Below are positions 38,301-48,783 of a stretch of DNA of 64,000 nucleotides, one piece after another. The DNA comes from Caprella mutica. Lineage: Eukaryota > Arthropoda > Malacostraca > Amphipoda > Caprellidae. The stretch covers positions 124,001 through 188,000 of the forward strand of contig CANNZV010000260.1 in assembly GCA_947561585.1 (NCBI GenBank). The letters are read 5' to 3'. Made by a program: the position numbers and the translations under genes. Each line of letters opens with the position of its first letter. The stretch's first letter is position 1. The notes under the pieces were generated by a model that saw only the letters and a list, made by a program, of their open reading frames with translations, was not told the DNA's origin and made no database searches.

Positions 38301-39562
38301 TCGAGAGAATAGAGTTGCGTTATTGTCATCTGACAGACAATGACGCCAATGAGCTGCTGGAGGAGTTACACCGAGAGAAAATAAGAACAGGATGGAGAGT
38401 AAAAACTGCAGTGGTAGAGTTGAGGTGAGTGAGTGTGAGGCTGGTGAGTGAGTATGAGACTGGTGAGTGAGTGTGAGGCTGGTGAGTTGATGTGAGGCTG
38501 GTGGGTGAGTGTGTGTGAGACTGATGAGTGAGTGTGAGACTGGTGAGTGAGTGTGAGACTGGTGAGCGAGTCTGAAGCTGGTGAGTGAGTGTGAGGATGG
38601 TGAGTGAGTTTAAGACTGGTGAGTGAGTGTGAGACTGGTGAGTGAGTGTTAGGCTGAAGAGTGAATGTGAGGCTGGTGAGTTAGTGTGAGACTGGTGAGT
38701 AAGTGTGAGGCTGGTGAGCGAGTGTGAGACTGATGAGTGAGGGTGAGACTGGTGAGTGAGTGTGAGGCTGGTGAGTGAGTGTGAGACTGGTGAGTGAATG
38801 TGAGACTGGTGAGTGAGTGTGAGACTGGTGAGTGAGTGTGAGACTGGTGAGTGAGTGTGAGACTGGTGAGTGTGAGGCTGGTGAGTGAGTGTGAGAATGG
38901 TGAGTGAGTGTGAGACTGGTGAGTGAGTGTGAGGCTGGTGAGTGAGTGTGAGTATGGTGAGTGAGTGTGAGGCTGGTGAGTGAGTGTGAGACTGGTGAAT
39001 GAGTGTTAGGCTGAAGAGTGAATGTGAGACTGGTGAGTGAGTGTGAGACTGGTGAGTGAGTGTGAGACTGGTGAGTGAGTGTTAGGCTGATGCGTGAATG
39101 TGAGACTGGTGAGTGAGTGTGGGACTGGTGAGTGAGTGTGAGACTGGTGAGTGACTGTGAGACTGGTGAGTGAGTGTGAGACTGGTGAGTGAGTGTGAGG
39201 CTGGTGAGTGAGTGTGAGGCTCCTGAGTGTTAGCAACGCACTTACTCATTTTTTACAACTTTTGTTGATGTTTTTTCTAACCAAAAAGTTGTAGCTGTTT
39301 ATATCTTTTTATGTTTCAATTTCATGTATGTAAAAACTGGCGTGTCTGGACAATTTTATATTTACAATTAATTCATATACCTAAATATATACTTTATAAT
39401 TATATATTGTTATATCTCAGCCAACCACTAGTTGGTTGAATTTGATAACCATAATTAATGTTAGTTACCTATCTAATATCACATTTATTTCCTTACAGTG
39501 CGTATCAAGACCAATCGAGATGGTTGCAACTGCATTTGGTGAGTGAGAGAGAAGTGAAATAA
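29310..39562 (+). CDS. HEPN-NACHT NLR-like protein
   Basis: Exons: 29310-31360, 33494-33949, 34346-34506, 37081-37228, 38299-38424, 39499-39562, in phase, 1001 residues. The longer frame from 29250 is rejected because a pyrimidine tract and AG acceptor at 29291-29293 lie between the two ATGs. Residues about 95-160 resemble the DZIP3-type HEPN domain (FDITALHDFL, then IIKNFRNEVSH). The R133-N-x3-H138 motif is the signature of HEPN ribonucleases. The NACHT ATPase has Walker A GIPGSGKTTL (280-289) and Walker B VVFLIDGYDE (359-368). A winged-helix end carries EFFAAKY (594-600), typical of NLRs. An acidic 13-residue repeat covers 631-682. The C-terminal ~320 residues include one ribonuclease-inhibitor-type leucine-rich repeat (IELRYCHLTDNDANELLEEL). 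A role in nucleotide-gated, RNA-cleaving immunity is inferred. The last exon may be wrong: a donor-like GTGAGT lies inside it at about 39539. Confidence 0.85.
31200..31355 (+). repeat. In-frame 39-bp coding repeat, four units
   Basis: Units at 31200, 31239, 31278 and 31317 encode GLDESQSDSEEKV and variants. They form an acidic Ser/Glu linker between the NACHT region and the C-terminal exons. The Ser residues in DSEE context fit casein kinase 2 sites. The unit length is a multiple of three, so copy number can vary without breaking the frame. Confidence 0.95.
31486..32840. mobile_element. Iteron foldback element 2 (in intron 1 of the HEPN-NACHT gene)
   Basis: Left array about 31486-31600 and right array about 32740-32840 contain the 15-base unit GGAAGATTCCACCGC in inverted orientation. 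The ends are CGTGGCCGGTAAATT and, inwards from the right, GGTTCTAGGTAAATT. A 9-base duplication, AATTAATAT, flanks it (31477-31485 and 32841-32849). The 1.1-kb core is AT-rich with no recognisable gene. Confidence 0.85.
32905..33375. repeat. GTAGGTAGGTACTCAAA minisatellite, interrupted
   Basis: Two clusters (about 32905-33070 and 33250-33375) of GTAGGTAGG and GGTACTCAAA units lie in intron 1 of the HEPN-NACHT gene, separated by about 180 bases of unique AT-rich sequence. Confidence 0.75.
35092..35240. repeat. ~18-bp minisatellite in intron 3
   Basis: Imperfect units of TATATTATGGTTGTCTGCT, about eight copies. The open frame across it reflects the repeat only. Confidence 0.8.
36168..36350 (+). 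pseudogene. Gypsy polyprotein fragment (entry into reverse transcriptase)
   Basis: The frame contains HHIETTGPPVYTKSRRLAPD and AKAEFDQMCELGIVR, the conserved stretch leading into Gypsy reverse transcriptase. It is cut off by the minisatellite at about 36355, so no catalytic motif remains. Confidence 0.8.
36355..36560. repeat. CTCAACGCTAGCACTCTG minisatellite inside the Gypsy remnant
   Basis: About eleven imperfect 18-base units alternate CTAGCACT and CAAGCACT. It occupies the place of the deleted pol region. Confidence 0.85.
37435..38098. mobile_element. MITE with ~50-bp TIRs (intron 4)
   Basis: The left end (GGATACAGTTACTATAGATG) and the inverted right end (GGCTACGGTTACTATGGATA) pair over about 50 bases, including CATATTCGA and CACTGAC. 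A 5'- or 3'-truncated inverted copy is at 42640-42945. Confidence 0.7.
38425..39230. repeat. 19-bp GTGAGTGAGTGTGAGACTG minisatellite starting at a splice donor
   Basis: About 42 copies fill most of intron 5 of the HEPN-NACHT gene. The array begins exactly at the exon 5 donor (GTGAGTGAG), and every unit contains GTGAGT, so each is a potential decoy donor. Variants are GAGGCTG and GAGACTG. Confidence 0.95.
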
Positions 39563-39965
39563 TTTCTTTGAAATGATTAGAAACTAATTGATCAATATTT
39601 ATAGACCATTTTATTTGATAATTACCATTATTGTTACCGCAGTTGCGATGTATTTTCCTAATATTTAGAAGAATATAATTTGTGTATCAACATTGTGTAA
39701 ATTATTGGAACAGGAGTTGATATCCTGATCTTTATTTGTTCTATTTAGTTATCTACTAGTTATCAGTCAGCTGGATCATTGGCTATGAAATCTCGGTTCA
39801 TTAATAAATTTCTTACTAGGCTATCGCTATAGGGTTTGAAGTTATAATTATGATTTGAAGTATATAGTTTGGTTTCGTATGTTCATTTTCAATTTGACAT
39901 CGGCTACAATTTTTTTAGTTTCACTTTTATCGTCTCTTGCTAGTTTATTAAAACTACTTCAAATT
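39563..39965. other. 3' region of the HEPN-NACHT gene; nothing further seen
   Basis: I searched this stretch for a further leucine-rich exon in phase with the alternative donor at about 39539 and saw none. Confidence 0.3.
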
Positions 39966-41430
39966 AATGTTTGATTTAAGTTTAGTGTTTTGGTAGTTTA
40001 GTCTTTGGCTACCTAATTACTGATTAAATTTAATGTTTACTTTTATAATTTGCATATTTCTAAATATTTCGTCTTCATTTTCAGATGTAAAAATACGAAA
40101 CTCTTGTTATTTATTTTAAACAATTGAGTGAATTAGTTTGCTTTTTAACCTGCAGTTTAGGTACGAAAGTGTGGATTCGAATTAAATTCCATAATAGCGT
40201 GAAAAATCCCTTACAGTAATAATCACGAAAATAGGAATTGATATCTACAATAATGGTAAATTATTCCAAGCTTCCGTGTAAATTAACACAAATTATACTG
40301 ATGCTGGTTATGGATTCCATTATAATTAAGGGGACAGTTCCAGCCATTTTCTGTTTTTTGATCCAAATATTTTTTTCTTCACTAAAGTGTTCCTAGTGTT
40401 CTCAGGTAGGTAAAATATCACATCGCTAACTAACTCCCGAGACAGTGGAGGGGAGTTTGAAAAGAGGGGTTGGGGAGTAAAAATCGATTAACTAGTAGAT
40501 TTTGGTTGTTTGTTCATGTTCTTGTTTTTGTGTTGAACTTTACCAGAGTGAGTCGGGTGACGCCTGATGACACCCCCACCTTCGAGTGGACAAAAATGGA
40601 CTTGCCTGGCCTGAGGGGATTTAGTGGAAAACACAAAAAACATTTTTTGGTATTTATATTCTTTTTTGTTATTTTTTATTATTATTGCTCTCCTGAATAA
40701 TTGCAAACGTTTCGTATTCATTTTTGATATTTTTCAAAAAGTTTGGAAGTTACGGCATTGTGGTTTTCTGCATTCGATGATCCTATGAACTCTCTACAAT
40801 ATGTAGCAAATATATTTTTGAGTTTAACCTTCAATTTTTGAAAATACATTGTTAAATTTTTTTTTTTTTTTCAAAAGTGAAATTTTCGTAATTTCGAAAA
40901 ATTTCGATAAATAAATTCTTTAATCAAAATTTTGTTTGCTACATATTGTAGAGCATTCATAGAAGCATCGAAAGCAAAAAACCGCTGTACCCTCACTTCA
41001 AAACTTTGGGAGTAATATATTTTTTCAAATTGGTTCAAAACTCGTGTTACTCGTTCGAAACTCGTCAAATCGGAAAAATTTCAAAAAAACAAAAACAATA
41101 CTAAATTCAATTTTTATATGTGTACAAAGTTTCACAACCGTAGCTTCAATAGTTAACAAGTTTTTACAAACCTGGGACTGTCCCCTAAAACATAATTTTA
41201 GGGATTTTTCACACTATTGTAGAATTCTGTTCGAATCCACACTTTCGTACCTAAGTTGCAGGTTAAAAAGCAAACTAATTCACTCAATTGTTTATTAAAG
41301 AGAAAATGAGTTGCGTATTTTTATATCTGAAAATCAAGACGAAATATTTACAAATATGCGAATTATAAAAGTAAACGTTAAATTGAATTAGTAATTAGGT
41401 AGCCAAAGACTAACCTAATTACACACTAAA
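39966..41430. mobile_element. Foldback element with ~230-bp inverted arms and a nested palindromic element
   Basis: Sequence at about 39990-40205 (TTTGGCTACCTAATTA, AATTAGTTTGCTTTTTAACC, ACGAAAGTGTGGATTCGAA) recurs inverted at about 41228-41420. Nested within is a second inverted element, about 40331-41186, starting GGGGACAGTTCCAG and ending CTGGGACTGTCCCC. Its centre is also palindromic around CTACAATATGTAGCAAA (40795 and 40940). No transposase seen. Confidence 0.75.
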
Positions 41431-41699
41431 CGAAAAGGTTAAGCAATAAGTTATATAGTTTTAATAAACCAACAAGTGACCATGAACTAAATTAAAGAAA
41501 TTGCTGCTGATGGCGAATTAAAAATAATCATTAATTTTAAACTTTAAATGATAAGAAATCAAATCATAATTAATTTTATCACTTTCAATGTTTAAATCTT
41601 TACTGTGAAATATGAACTAATGCAGAAATGAACTAAGGCGGAGAAATGATGTCAGAAGTGAGCTGAATTTACTGAGAAACAACACTAATTAATATGAAA

Positions 41700-41885
41700 A
41701 TTTTATACCAACAGAGAGAAAGTGAACCAAAAGGAAAAGTGTGAAGAGGAGAGGAGAGAAGAGGAAGAGAGAGAAATGGAACAGAGAGAAGAGGATGAGA
41801 GAGAGGAGGAAGAATTCGGAGAGGAAGAAAGAGAATAAGAAGAGAGAGAAGATGAAGAGTGAAGAGGAAAGGAGAGAAAGAAACC
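41700..41885. repeat. Strand-asymmetric purine (GA) tract
   Basis: Nearly uninterrupted purines on the + strand, with GAGAGAGAA, GAGGAAG and similar words. Capable of triplex formation in principle. The - strand frame over it is a composition artefact. Confidence 0.8.
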
Positions 41886-42639
41886 ATATTTTTAATCATT
41901 CATAATTAGTTTTGATTATTTTAACGTATATTTTGTAGGTCATTTAGTTTTTCTATTTTGTAATTATACCTAAACTGTAAGTACTTTTATATTTCATAAG
42001 TACAATTTTATTATTTTATTTCATAATAAATAATTTATAATTATAATAATTTTAATCTCTATTATCCGCATATAGTTTTTAGATATGAATAACACCTATA
42101 AACGTCCCTGAATGTTGTTGTTATTTTTTAATAGAGACTAATAACTTTAGTTTGAAACCTTAAGCATCGAATGTATGTAATGTATGTAAAAAATTAAATC
42201 TATTTACATTATCTACGTTACTTGCTTGCTCTGTTTTTCCCCAAGTCGCTATTTTGGTAATGACTGAGTACCCGTTGTACTAACCAGGGAATGACCACTT
42301 AACTGTTTACACCACCATGGGAGGTGGCGCTCATGGAGACTAGAATTGGAGTCACTGACTACTTGGTTCGCTTTTTAGCCTTAATAGCTTTTTGAATAAT
42401 TAATAGTTTATTTCATTTTAATATACAATAAATGTTACTAATGATTTATGATATAAAATTGTATGTGTTAGATGTTTGATTAAAGTTTTAAACCCATAAA
42501 TTTGTATCTGCAAAAAATTCCTCTTCCTAATTTTTTTTCATTCGCAACTGACGCATCAAATTAAAATCTACAACACAAGCTTAGGAAATATCTAACCAAT
42601 CAAATGGGTATTATATATACATAATTAAATAATATCTGT

Positions 42640-42945
42640 ATTATTCCTGATAGGTAGTTTAAATAATAGATTTCCAAAAAGCATGGGTAAACAGTAATAG
42701 CAATCGAAAGTTAGAGAATTAAACACAAAAATTACAGAATATGTCGCTAGTCGCATGAAATAATCAAACTCATTTGATCGCTGAAGTTGTTCTGACGACT
42801 TCGTACGTATTCTGACGATTAAATCGTTGCCACTGTAACCACTTCCATTGCAAAGTATGAGTTGGATTTTCATCTGCTTTCATCAGAAATCGTCAGAGCG
42901 AAAAATCACTCGAATACGCGTCCATAGTAACCGTAGCCTAATTCT
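42640..42945. repeat. Truncated, inverted copy of the MITE at 37435-38098
   Basis: The right end (TCCATAGTAACCGTAGCC) and the internal words TCTGACGATTAAATCG and CAGTAATAGCAATCG pair with the other copy; the left terminus is missing. Confidence 0.65.
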
Positions 42946-43096
42946 CATTTGTACTATGAGAAAGGTAAGCCATTGAGTAAAAGCTCAAAACATTGCTAGA
43001 TATACATTCTGAATTTAAAAATATTAATTTTAATATTGATTAATAATATAAATATCATAGACTTTTTGTGAAATATTAATCATCACTATAACAATC

Positions 43097-43548
43097 GGTG
43101 ACCACTATATTCCACGACAGTAAGTTCCATTCGTGCTTGTTTCTTTTGTAGCTACATTCCAAGGTAAGTGACTGCATTCACTGCATTCAATCTGCATACA
43201 TAAGCTTTGTTAACGACAGATGGTATGTCATTTTGGTAATGGAACCAATTTACTTTCTCACTGCTTCTTGTAGTTCTTTGTATTAAATTTCTATCCGACG
43301 TCAGCAATATAGCCTTTGGTTCCGAAGTAGACGTTTAACTCCATACTAAAGTAAATTAATTGTTCACCGGGATGGAATTTACCAGGTCGCTACCATTAGC
43401 GATGGTCGGAGCCATGATCGTAGAGCAGAGAAGCATATATTTTGTTTTTTAATGTTCATTGTCTAGATAAAGATAATTGTTTTTTTAATTATCTATTTAA
43501 AGAAGGTCTGCCGGTACAAATATACCAGGGTGGAATATACCTAGAACC
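43097..43548. mobile_element. Iteron foldback element 3 (short)
   Basis: It starts GGTGACCACTATATTCCAC. Read inwards from the right it begins GGTTCTAGGTATATTCCACC, the same right end as elements 1 and 2. Few iterons remain. Flanks ATAACAATC and CAAACAATC match at seven of nine bases, a decayed target duplication. Confidence 0.7.
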
Positions 43549-43602
43549 CAAACAATCATTCACAAGGAGCGTATTTATGAATAGATATTCTATACTTTTT
43601 AA

Positions 43603-44075
43603 CCCTTTAATGACGAAATAAAACTTTAGGTCTCCGATTTTGATGAAACCTCTTGTGAGTTATCTTTAAGAGGTTAAAAGCATAAAATATGTTCATTCAC
43701 AGAGTAGTGGCTGAATAAACAGTTGTGATTCATATGATCACGAAAATTTCAAATTGCAATAATAGAATATTTGTAATTATAAACAGTAATCCTTCATTTC
43801 TTATGTTCTTTAATTCGTATTGAATAATCCACGTTAATTGCAGGTCGATGAATTTATAATTACCTTCTTACCGAAAATTTTTTGCAAGGATGCCAAAAAA
43901 TTTAGGTCATCAAATTATTGCTGCCAAATCCTATAACCGAAAAAAATTACTGAATGATTGCATAAACATATAGTGGGCATATACTTAACATGGACATGAC
44001 AAGTTTGGTATAGAAATATTTTATTCAAGATGAATAATTTTGCGTGATCATATGACCATGCATGTCATTAAAGGG
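43603..44075. mobile_element. piggyBac-like MITE
   Basis: TTAA at 43599-43602 and 44076-44079 flanks termini CCCTTTAATGAC and GTCATTAAAGGG. The TTAA target and CCC start are diagnostic for the piggyBac superfamily. About 470 bases and no protein. Confidence 0.85.
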
Positions 44076-44140
44076 TTAAATTTAGCATTATTGTTATTAT
44101 TCAAGTATTTTCTCAATTAAATTTACAATGAAGAATTACA

Positions 44141-44238
44141 GGTAAACTCACCGCCGGTAAGTTCACCGCACTCAATTCACCGCATGCATGGATAATTGTC
44201 GCACTTTATTCACCGTATGGTAAATTCACCGTGTGCTA
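44141..44238. repeat. Solo iteron cluster (GGTAAATTCACCG family)
   Basis: Units GGTAAACTCACCGCC, GGTAAGTTCACCGCA and GGTAAATTCACCGTG repeat at about 14-16 bases, sometimes spaced. They follow the framework of the iteron foldback elements but I find no inverted partner within several kilobases, so this may be a single surviving end. Confidence 0.6.
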
Positions 44239-45059
44239 AATTTAAATTAAAGTGCTATGTACGTTACAATTGTTGTTGCAAACGTGTATCTCTATCTCTT
44301 TTTAGCACAAAGGGTTTTTGAATACATCTTCAGTCTGATACTAGAGTTTAATATTTTTAGTCTGGACGCTTGACATGACCCAAACCGATGAAATTTTCCT
44401 CTTAAAATCCATGGCAGAAATAATAACATAATGCATTTTTTCCCGCGGATGACATGGCATATGTCAGAGGAAGAAGTAGGTGTTGCCGTATGAATTGGAA
44501 TTTCCTTTGAATTCAATGCTATTTTATTTTAATAAACTATACAAATTTGCAGGATTGATTAACATTGTAGTTGCATATGTGATTTGATTTGGCAATAATC
44601 GGGTGGTCAACAACCGAAAAAAATAGTCCACAACAAAATATATATTAAATAATCGAAAAAGTGACATTGTAACAACAAACCAAATTTCAATCAACTTTCT
44701 AAGGGCTATTTTATTTATAAATAGCAAATACCATGAACTAATAAATATCACATATATTTTTGACTGACGTAAGTTTACAAAATGGGCAACAACTACATTG
44801 TTGTATTTTCAAGATATTGCACCACTGTTTGTAATAAGAGTAACAGATCAAGTTACTTTTAACGGTACTACATTATGTCGTAGAATATCATTCTTTTATC
44901 ATTTATGACAATAATAAATATCACAATTAAAAAATTCTTCTTCTTAAATCAATACGAAAACTGGTATTACTAAATTGCTTTGTCATTGATAGAAGATTAT
45001 TGAATGATAAGCATGGCAAGTGGTATTGAGAGTCACTTATCATAAAATGGACTTTATGA

Positions 45060-45094
45060 GCATGATAAGTGGTGTTGAATTTCACTTATCATGC
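45060..45094. repeat. Perfect 12-bp hairpin
   Basis: GCATGATAAGTG and CACTTATCATGC are separated by 11 bases. A shorter related pair precedes it at about 45016-45040. It lies within segmental copy B and is absent at the matching place in copy A. Confidence 0.7.
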
Positions 45095-45819
45095 TTACTA
45101 TTCAACTATTAATGCTAACATTACTTTATATTAATCTGTATATATTACACAGATTCTATATTCACTCCTTATATTATTTTCTAGTCAGTTAGGAAGGTTT
45201 AAATAGGGTGGAAATAATGAATTAATCGTATTTCTCTAGTGTAAGTATAGATTAAGTATGTATATTTAGCCTATATTATCGTATTGTGAAATATAGAATT
45301 CATTATATATCTAGAACTCAATATCAGGCCGTTTGCAATCGTTATTGGGGGAACACAATTTCGCACTGTATTTTTAATAGCCAATATTAAAATTAAGTTA
45401 TAAACCAAATAATACATGTGTCAATAGTGTCATCTAATGTTTTTATATTTGTATGAAATATTAACATTTCTTATGCAATTATTAATTTTTATTAGCTATC
45501 TATTGTATTTTCATTGATAAATTACTATATTCAAAAGTTATTATTTGAAATTTTAATATTTCTTTTTAAATTACAATTGAATACAAAATATTAATTACTG
45601 ATAATAATTTATTATTGCTTTTCAAATAATATGTACAGTACGGAAAATTGGACTTTACAATTATTAAGGTACATTTTTAATATGTTTTTTTTATGTTATA
45701 TTCAAAATATTTTTTAATATTTTTTAATTTAGAATAGACAAATTGTGGAAGTTGTTCAACGTGTGAGAGAATAATTATCTTTATTATTTTGTATAAAAAA
45801 AACTAATCTCCTCAAACAT

Positions 45820-46024
45820 GTAGTTTTAGATAATGCTTACCTATATAGTTAGTTACTAAGTTACCTAATCTTATCTAGTAATTGTAGGACAGAGAAGAAC
45901 AGCAAACAGTGCAGACAAAGTTACCTAACAGTGAGCATCACAAGGACAGGCAGAGCAGGTAGTAGTGAGTCCTTCTCTTCTTTCATTTAGACAAATGACT
46001 ACCCAAACTATAACAAACCCATAA
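45820..46024 (+). promoter_or_regulatory. Candidate promoter and noncoding exon 1 of ENPP6-like copy 3
   Basis: This is the counterpart of 5700-5902 with the same GATA-type motifs (TTAGATAATGC, CTTATCTAGTA). The donor here reads GTAATT rather than GTAAGT at 46025, so use of this exon is less certain than in copy 2. Confidence 0.35.
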
Positions 46025-46549
46025 GTAATTAACCAAATAGATCTCTAACAACTGTAATAGCATATACACTGTTCCATCAGAAACGTGTTTATTAAAATTG
46101 CGAATTAGAAAAACTTAAAATGCTTTAAAGGCCATTATTATAAATCATCATCCACAGACAAAACTACCTTCTCTTTGCTTTTTAGACATCAGTAAATGGT
46201 TAACTCTTCAACTCATGAATTACTGCAACTGTTCTCTTTGGCTTTATTGTTCTTGTGGTACCAGTCTCTTAATCAAAAAGAGATCGAACTCTTGTGAAGT
46301 TTTTCAGATTGTGTAAGATTTTGCCGCCCTTCCACTGATATTGAAGTGAAGCATGAATTATCGTCGTACTGTTGAAGGCAAAGGTGTTTTAGAACACTGC
46401 AAGACGATCCATTTCTTCTCAAGTTCAGAAAATCAATATTAATATTTTCAATGTTAAAACACATAATGCGACGAATATTATCAGCAAACTAGCGCATTAC
46501 CCGTCAAGAATAACAGGACTATATTTTTTTACGTAATCTGATTTTTTTT

Positions 46550-47262
46550 TTCAGAGTGTATTTCTCTGTTTTCCGTATCTTTTCTGCAATACCGAATTAG
46601 CCAGTTGTTCTGTTTTCCAGATTTTCGGTTTGTCGAATTTTCAACTTTCCAGATTTTCGGTTTCCTGATTTCAGGTTTTCAGATTCTTGGTTTCCCGCAT
46701 TTTCCTTTATTCTCATTTTTGTTATTTCCATTTTTTCCTGATTTTCGGTTTTCCAGATTTTCGTTTTTTTCGATTTCCAAATTCTATGTATTCCGAATCT
46801 TCGTTTTTCCCGAACTTTCGTTTTTTCAGTTCTCATTTTTAGAATTCTATATTTTCCGTATTTTCGGTTGCCCATATATTTCCGGATATCTATTTTGAAG
46901 AATTTTAGATTATTCCGTATTATCTTTTTTTCTTTTCTTTATGAACTTTTGGTTTTCCGTATTATTCAGTTTTTCATAATTTACGGTGTTCTCCGAATTT
47001 TCAATTTTTCCAGATTTTCTTTTTTTTAATAGTTTTTTGGACTTCTATTTTTCCGTATTTTTCAGTTTCAGTTTTTCCTTATTTACGGTGTTTTTTTTTC
47101 TATTTTATTTCTATTTTCAGGATTCTTGGTTTACAGGATGTTCGATTTTTTCTGGCTTTTCATTTCTCCGTTATTTTCTTCTTCTTCAGTATTTTCAATT
47201 TTTTCGGATTCTCAATTTTTTTTTTTTTTTTGTATTTTCAGATTTTCTGAATATTAATTACT
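46550..47262. repeat. Degenerate pyrimidine-rich tandem repeat
   Basis: Loose units built on TTTCCAGATTTTCGG, about 700 bases. The long frames on both strands (46597-47291) are composition artefacts of this repeat. Confidence 0.75.
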
Positions 47263-47589
47263 CAAAGCGTGGCACACCACAGACAGAGTGAAAAGTATTT
47301 CTTAGAATATATAAAAAGTTTGAAAACACAGCAAAGACTTGAAGTAGAGTTAGAACATAGTTGGGAGCTGGTTGGTCTAGTAGAAAATTAACTTCAGTAC
47401 TTTGTACTAGAAGTGAAGCTGTGACTGAGATAATTCTATAGCTCTATCTGTTTTCATGAATTATACAAAATAACAAGTCAAATTGAAAGCACTGAAACCA
47501 AAAGAAATAGCTTGGCACTAAAGCTTTTTCTGAACAACACCGCTTAGCTCTGGTAGACTGGATTGTATGAGAACTGAAGATATTGCCTT

Positions 47590-48340
47590 ACCTGCTTTTG
47601 TGTCTTCAATTTATTATGTTAGTGATAAGGTTGATGTTATTCTTTCTTATATTAATGATACTGGAGAATTTACGAATGCAATTGGAATATAAAAGCTAGG
47701 TATTCTTCCAACACCAGTCCAAGAGTCCTGTCAAGAAGAATGGCCTACACCTCGGGATTATTCAATATTGGAGATTCTGTTTATTACGAGAGCACGACTG
47801 TTGTCCTCAACTCGTAAGAATACTGGAGTGTGTTTGAAGGCGATTTCCATGTCATGAGATTCACAGCTCGCTCTAGAAGAACTGAGGGTGGCCATTGCTC
47901 TTAGAATGAGTGTCAGAATTTGTGAACCTTTTTGTTGCCGCTGTGGTAGTTGGATGGATGTCCCAAGGCATAAGGCAAAGAAATTAATGATGTGGTGAAA
48001 CAAGATTTGCAGAGAGCAAGGACTTGACATAGATCATGGAAAGCGTCCAGATGGTAGCAAAATTTTTACTTACATGAATGGGGTGAGTTTTATAATTTGG
48101 GATTCCACATGTGCCGGCACATTTTCCGAAACTCACCACAATGATTCTACAGTTGAAGCCGGATCAGCTGCAGGGACTGTGGAGAACCGGAAATGTCAGA
48201 AATGTGATGCTTACATATTTAAGCCAATTGATATAGAGACCACAGGTGCGTACGGTAGTAAGACCTCATTAATCATGAGGTCATAGGTAGATGCCTTGTT
48301 GGGACAACGAAGATTCCAAGGGAATCTGCCTAGTGAACAG
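47590..48340 (+). pseudogene. Decayed retroelement-associated protein fragment
   Basis: In frame-shifted pieces on the + strand I read LRVAIALRMSVRICEP followed by CCRCGSWMDVPRHKAK, then GLDIDHGKRPDGSKIF, then IIWDSTCAGTFSETHHNDST and CDAYIFKPIDIETTGAYGS. This order matches a region common downstream of reverse transcriptases in invertebrate retroelements: a Cys-containing CxCG motif, then a PDG...WDxTC...ETxGxxG segment. Stops and shifts show it is dead. The element family is uncertain. Confidence 0.55.
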
Positions 48341-48783
48341 CGAATGGTTCTTGCGATCCAAAGACAGAATGCATTTATCAGCCTCTCATCCTCGAAAGAA
48401 TTTTTGTAGGACTGTCAAGTTCACCTCTTCCGGGTGTTTCAAACCAACCCCTCCCTCCCCTCTATGACCTCAATCGTAAGTTTTGAAAAGAATTTCTTCT
48501 TTTGAAAAAGTTTTGAAAAGAATGTATTATTCTTGTTTTCATTGGAAATATATTGTCTTTTATAAAAAAATCAAAAATAGTTTTGTCTAGGACGAAATTT
48601 TTATAAGATATCTTGGTCTAATATCAGACTTTTCTACAGGAGGGTTTTCTGTCTCTCTGTAAACTTCTAAATTTTCTCATCTAAATAATTATAGTTTTCT
48701 TTTTTTCTAAATATTTTCTTGCATTCTTCAATTACAGAAGAACTAAAAACAATCCCTAACAAATAACATAATACCTTTCGAAA

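Larger units (their letters stand above)
44610..46024 (+). repeat. Segmental duplication copy B (partner 4300-5902)
   Basis: Collinear with 4300-5902. It lies directly upstream of the ENPP6-like copy 3 region and its right end carries the same GATA-type block and GAGCATCACAAGGAC stretch. Confidence 0.75.

Noticed and set aside
39006..39236. Ser/Thr/His repeat protein on the - strand
   Set aside because: Antisense reading of the splice-donor minisatellite.
41669..41899. Leu/Ser/Pro-rich - strand frame
   Set aside because: Composition artefact of the purine tract.
46597..47291. Phe-rich membrane-like proteins on both strands
   Set aside because: Both are readings of a pyrimidine-rich degenerate repeat; mirror-image openness on two strands argues against coding.
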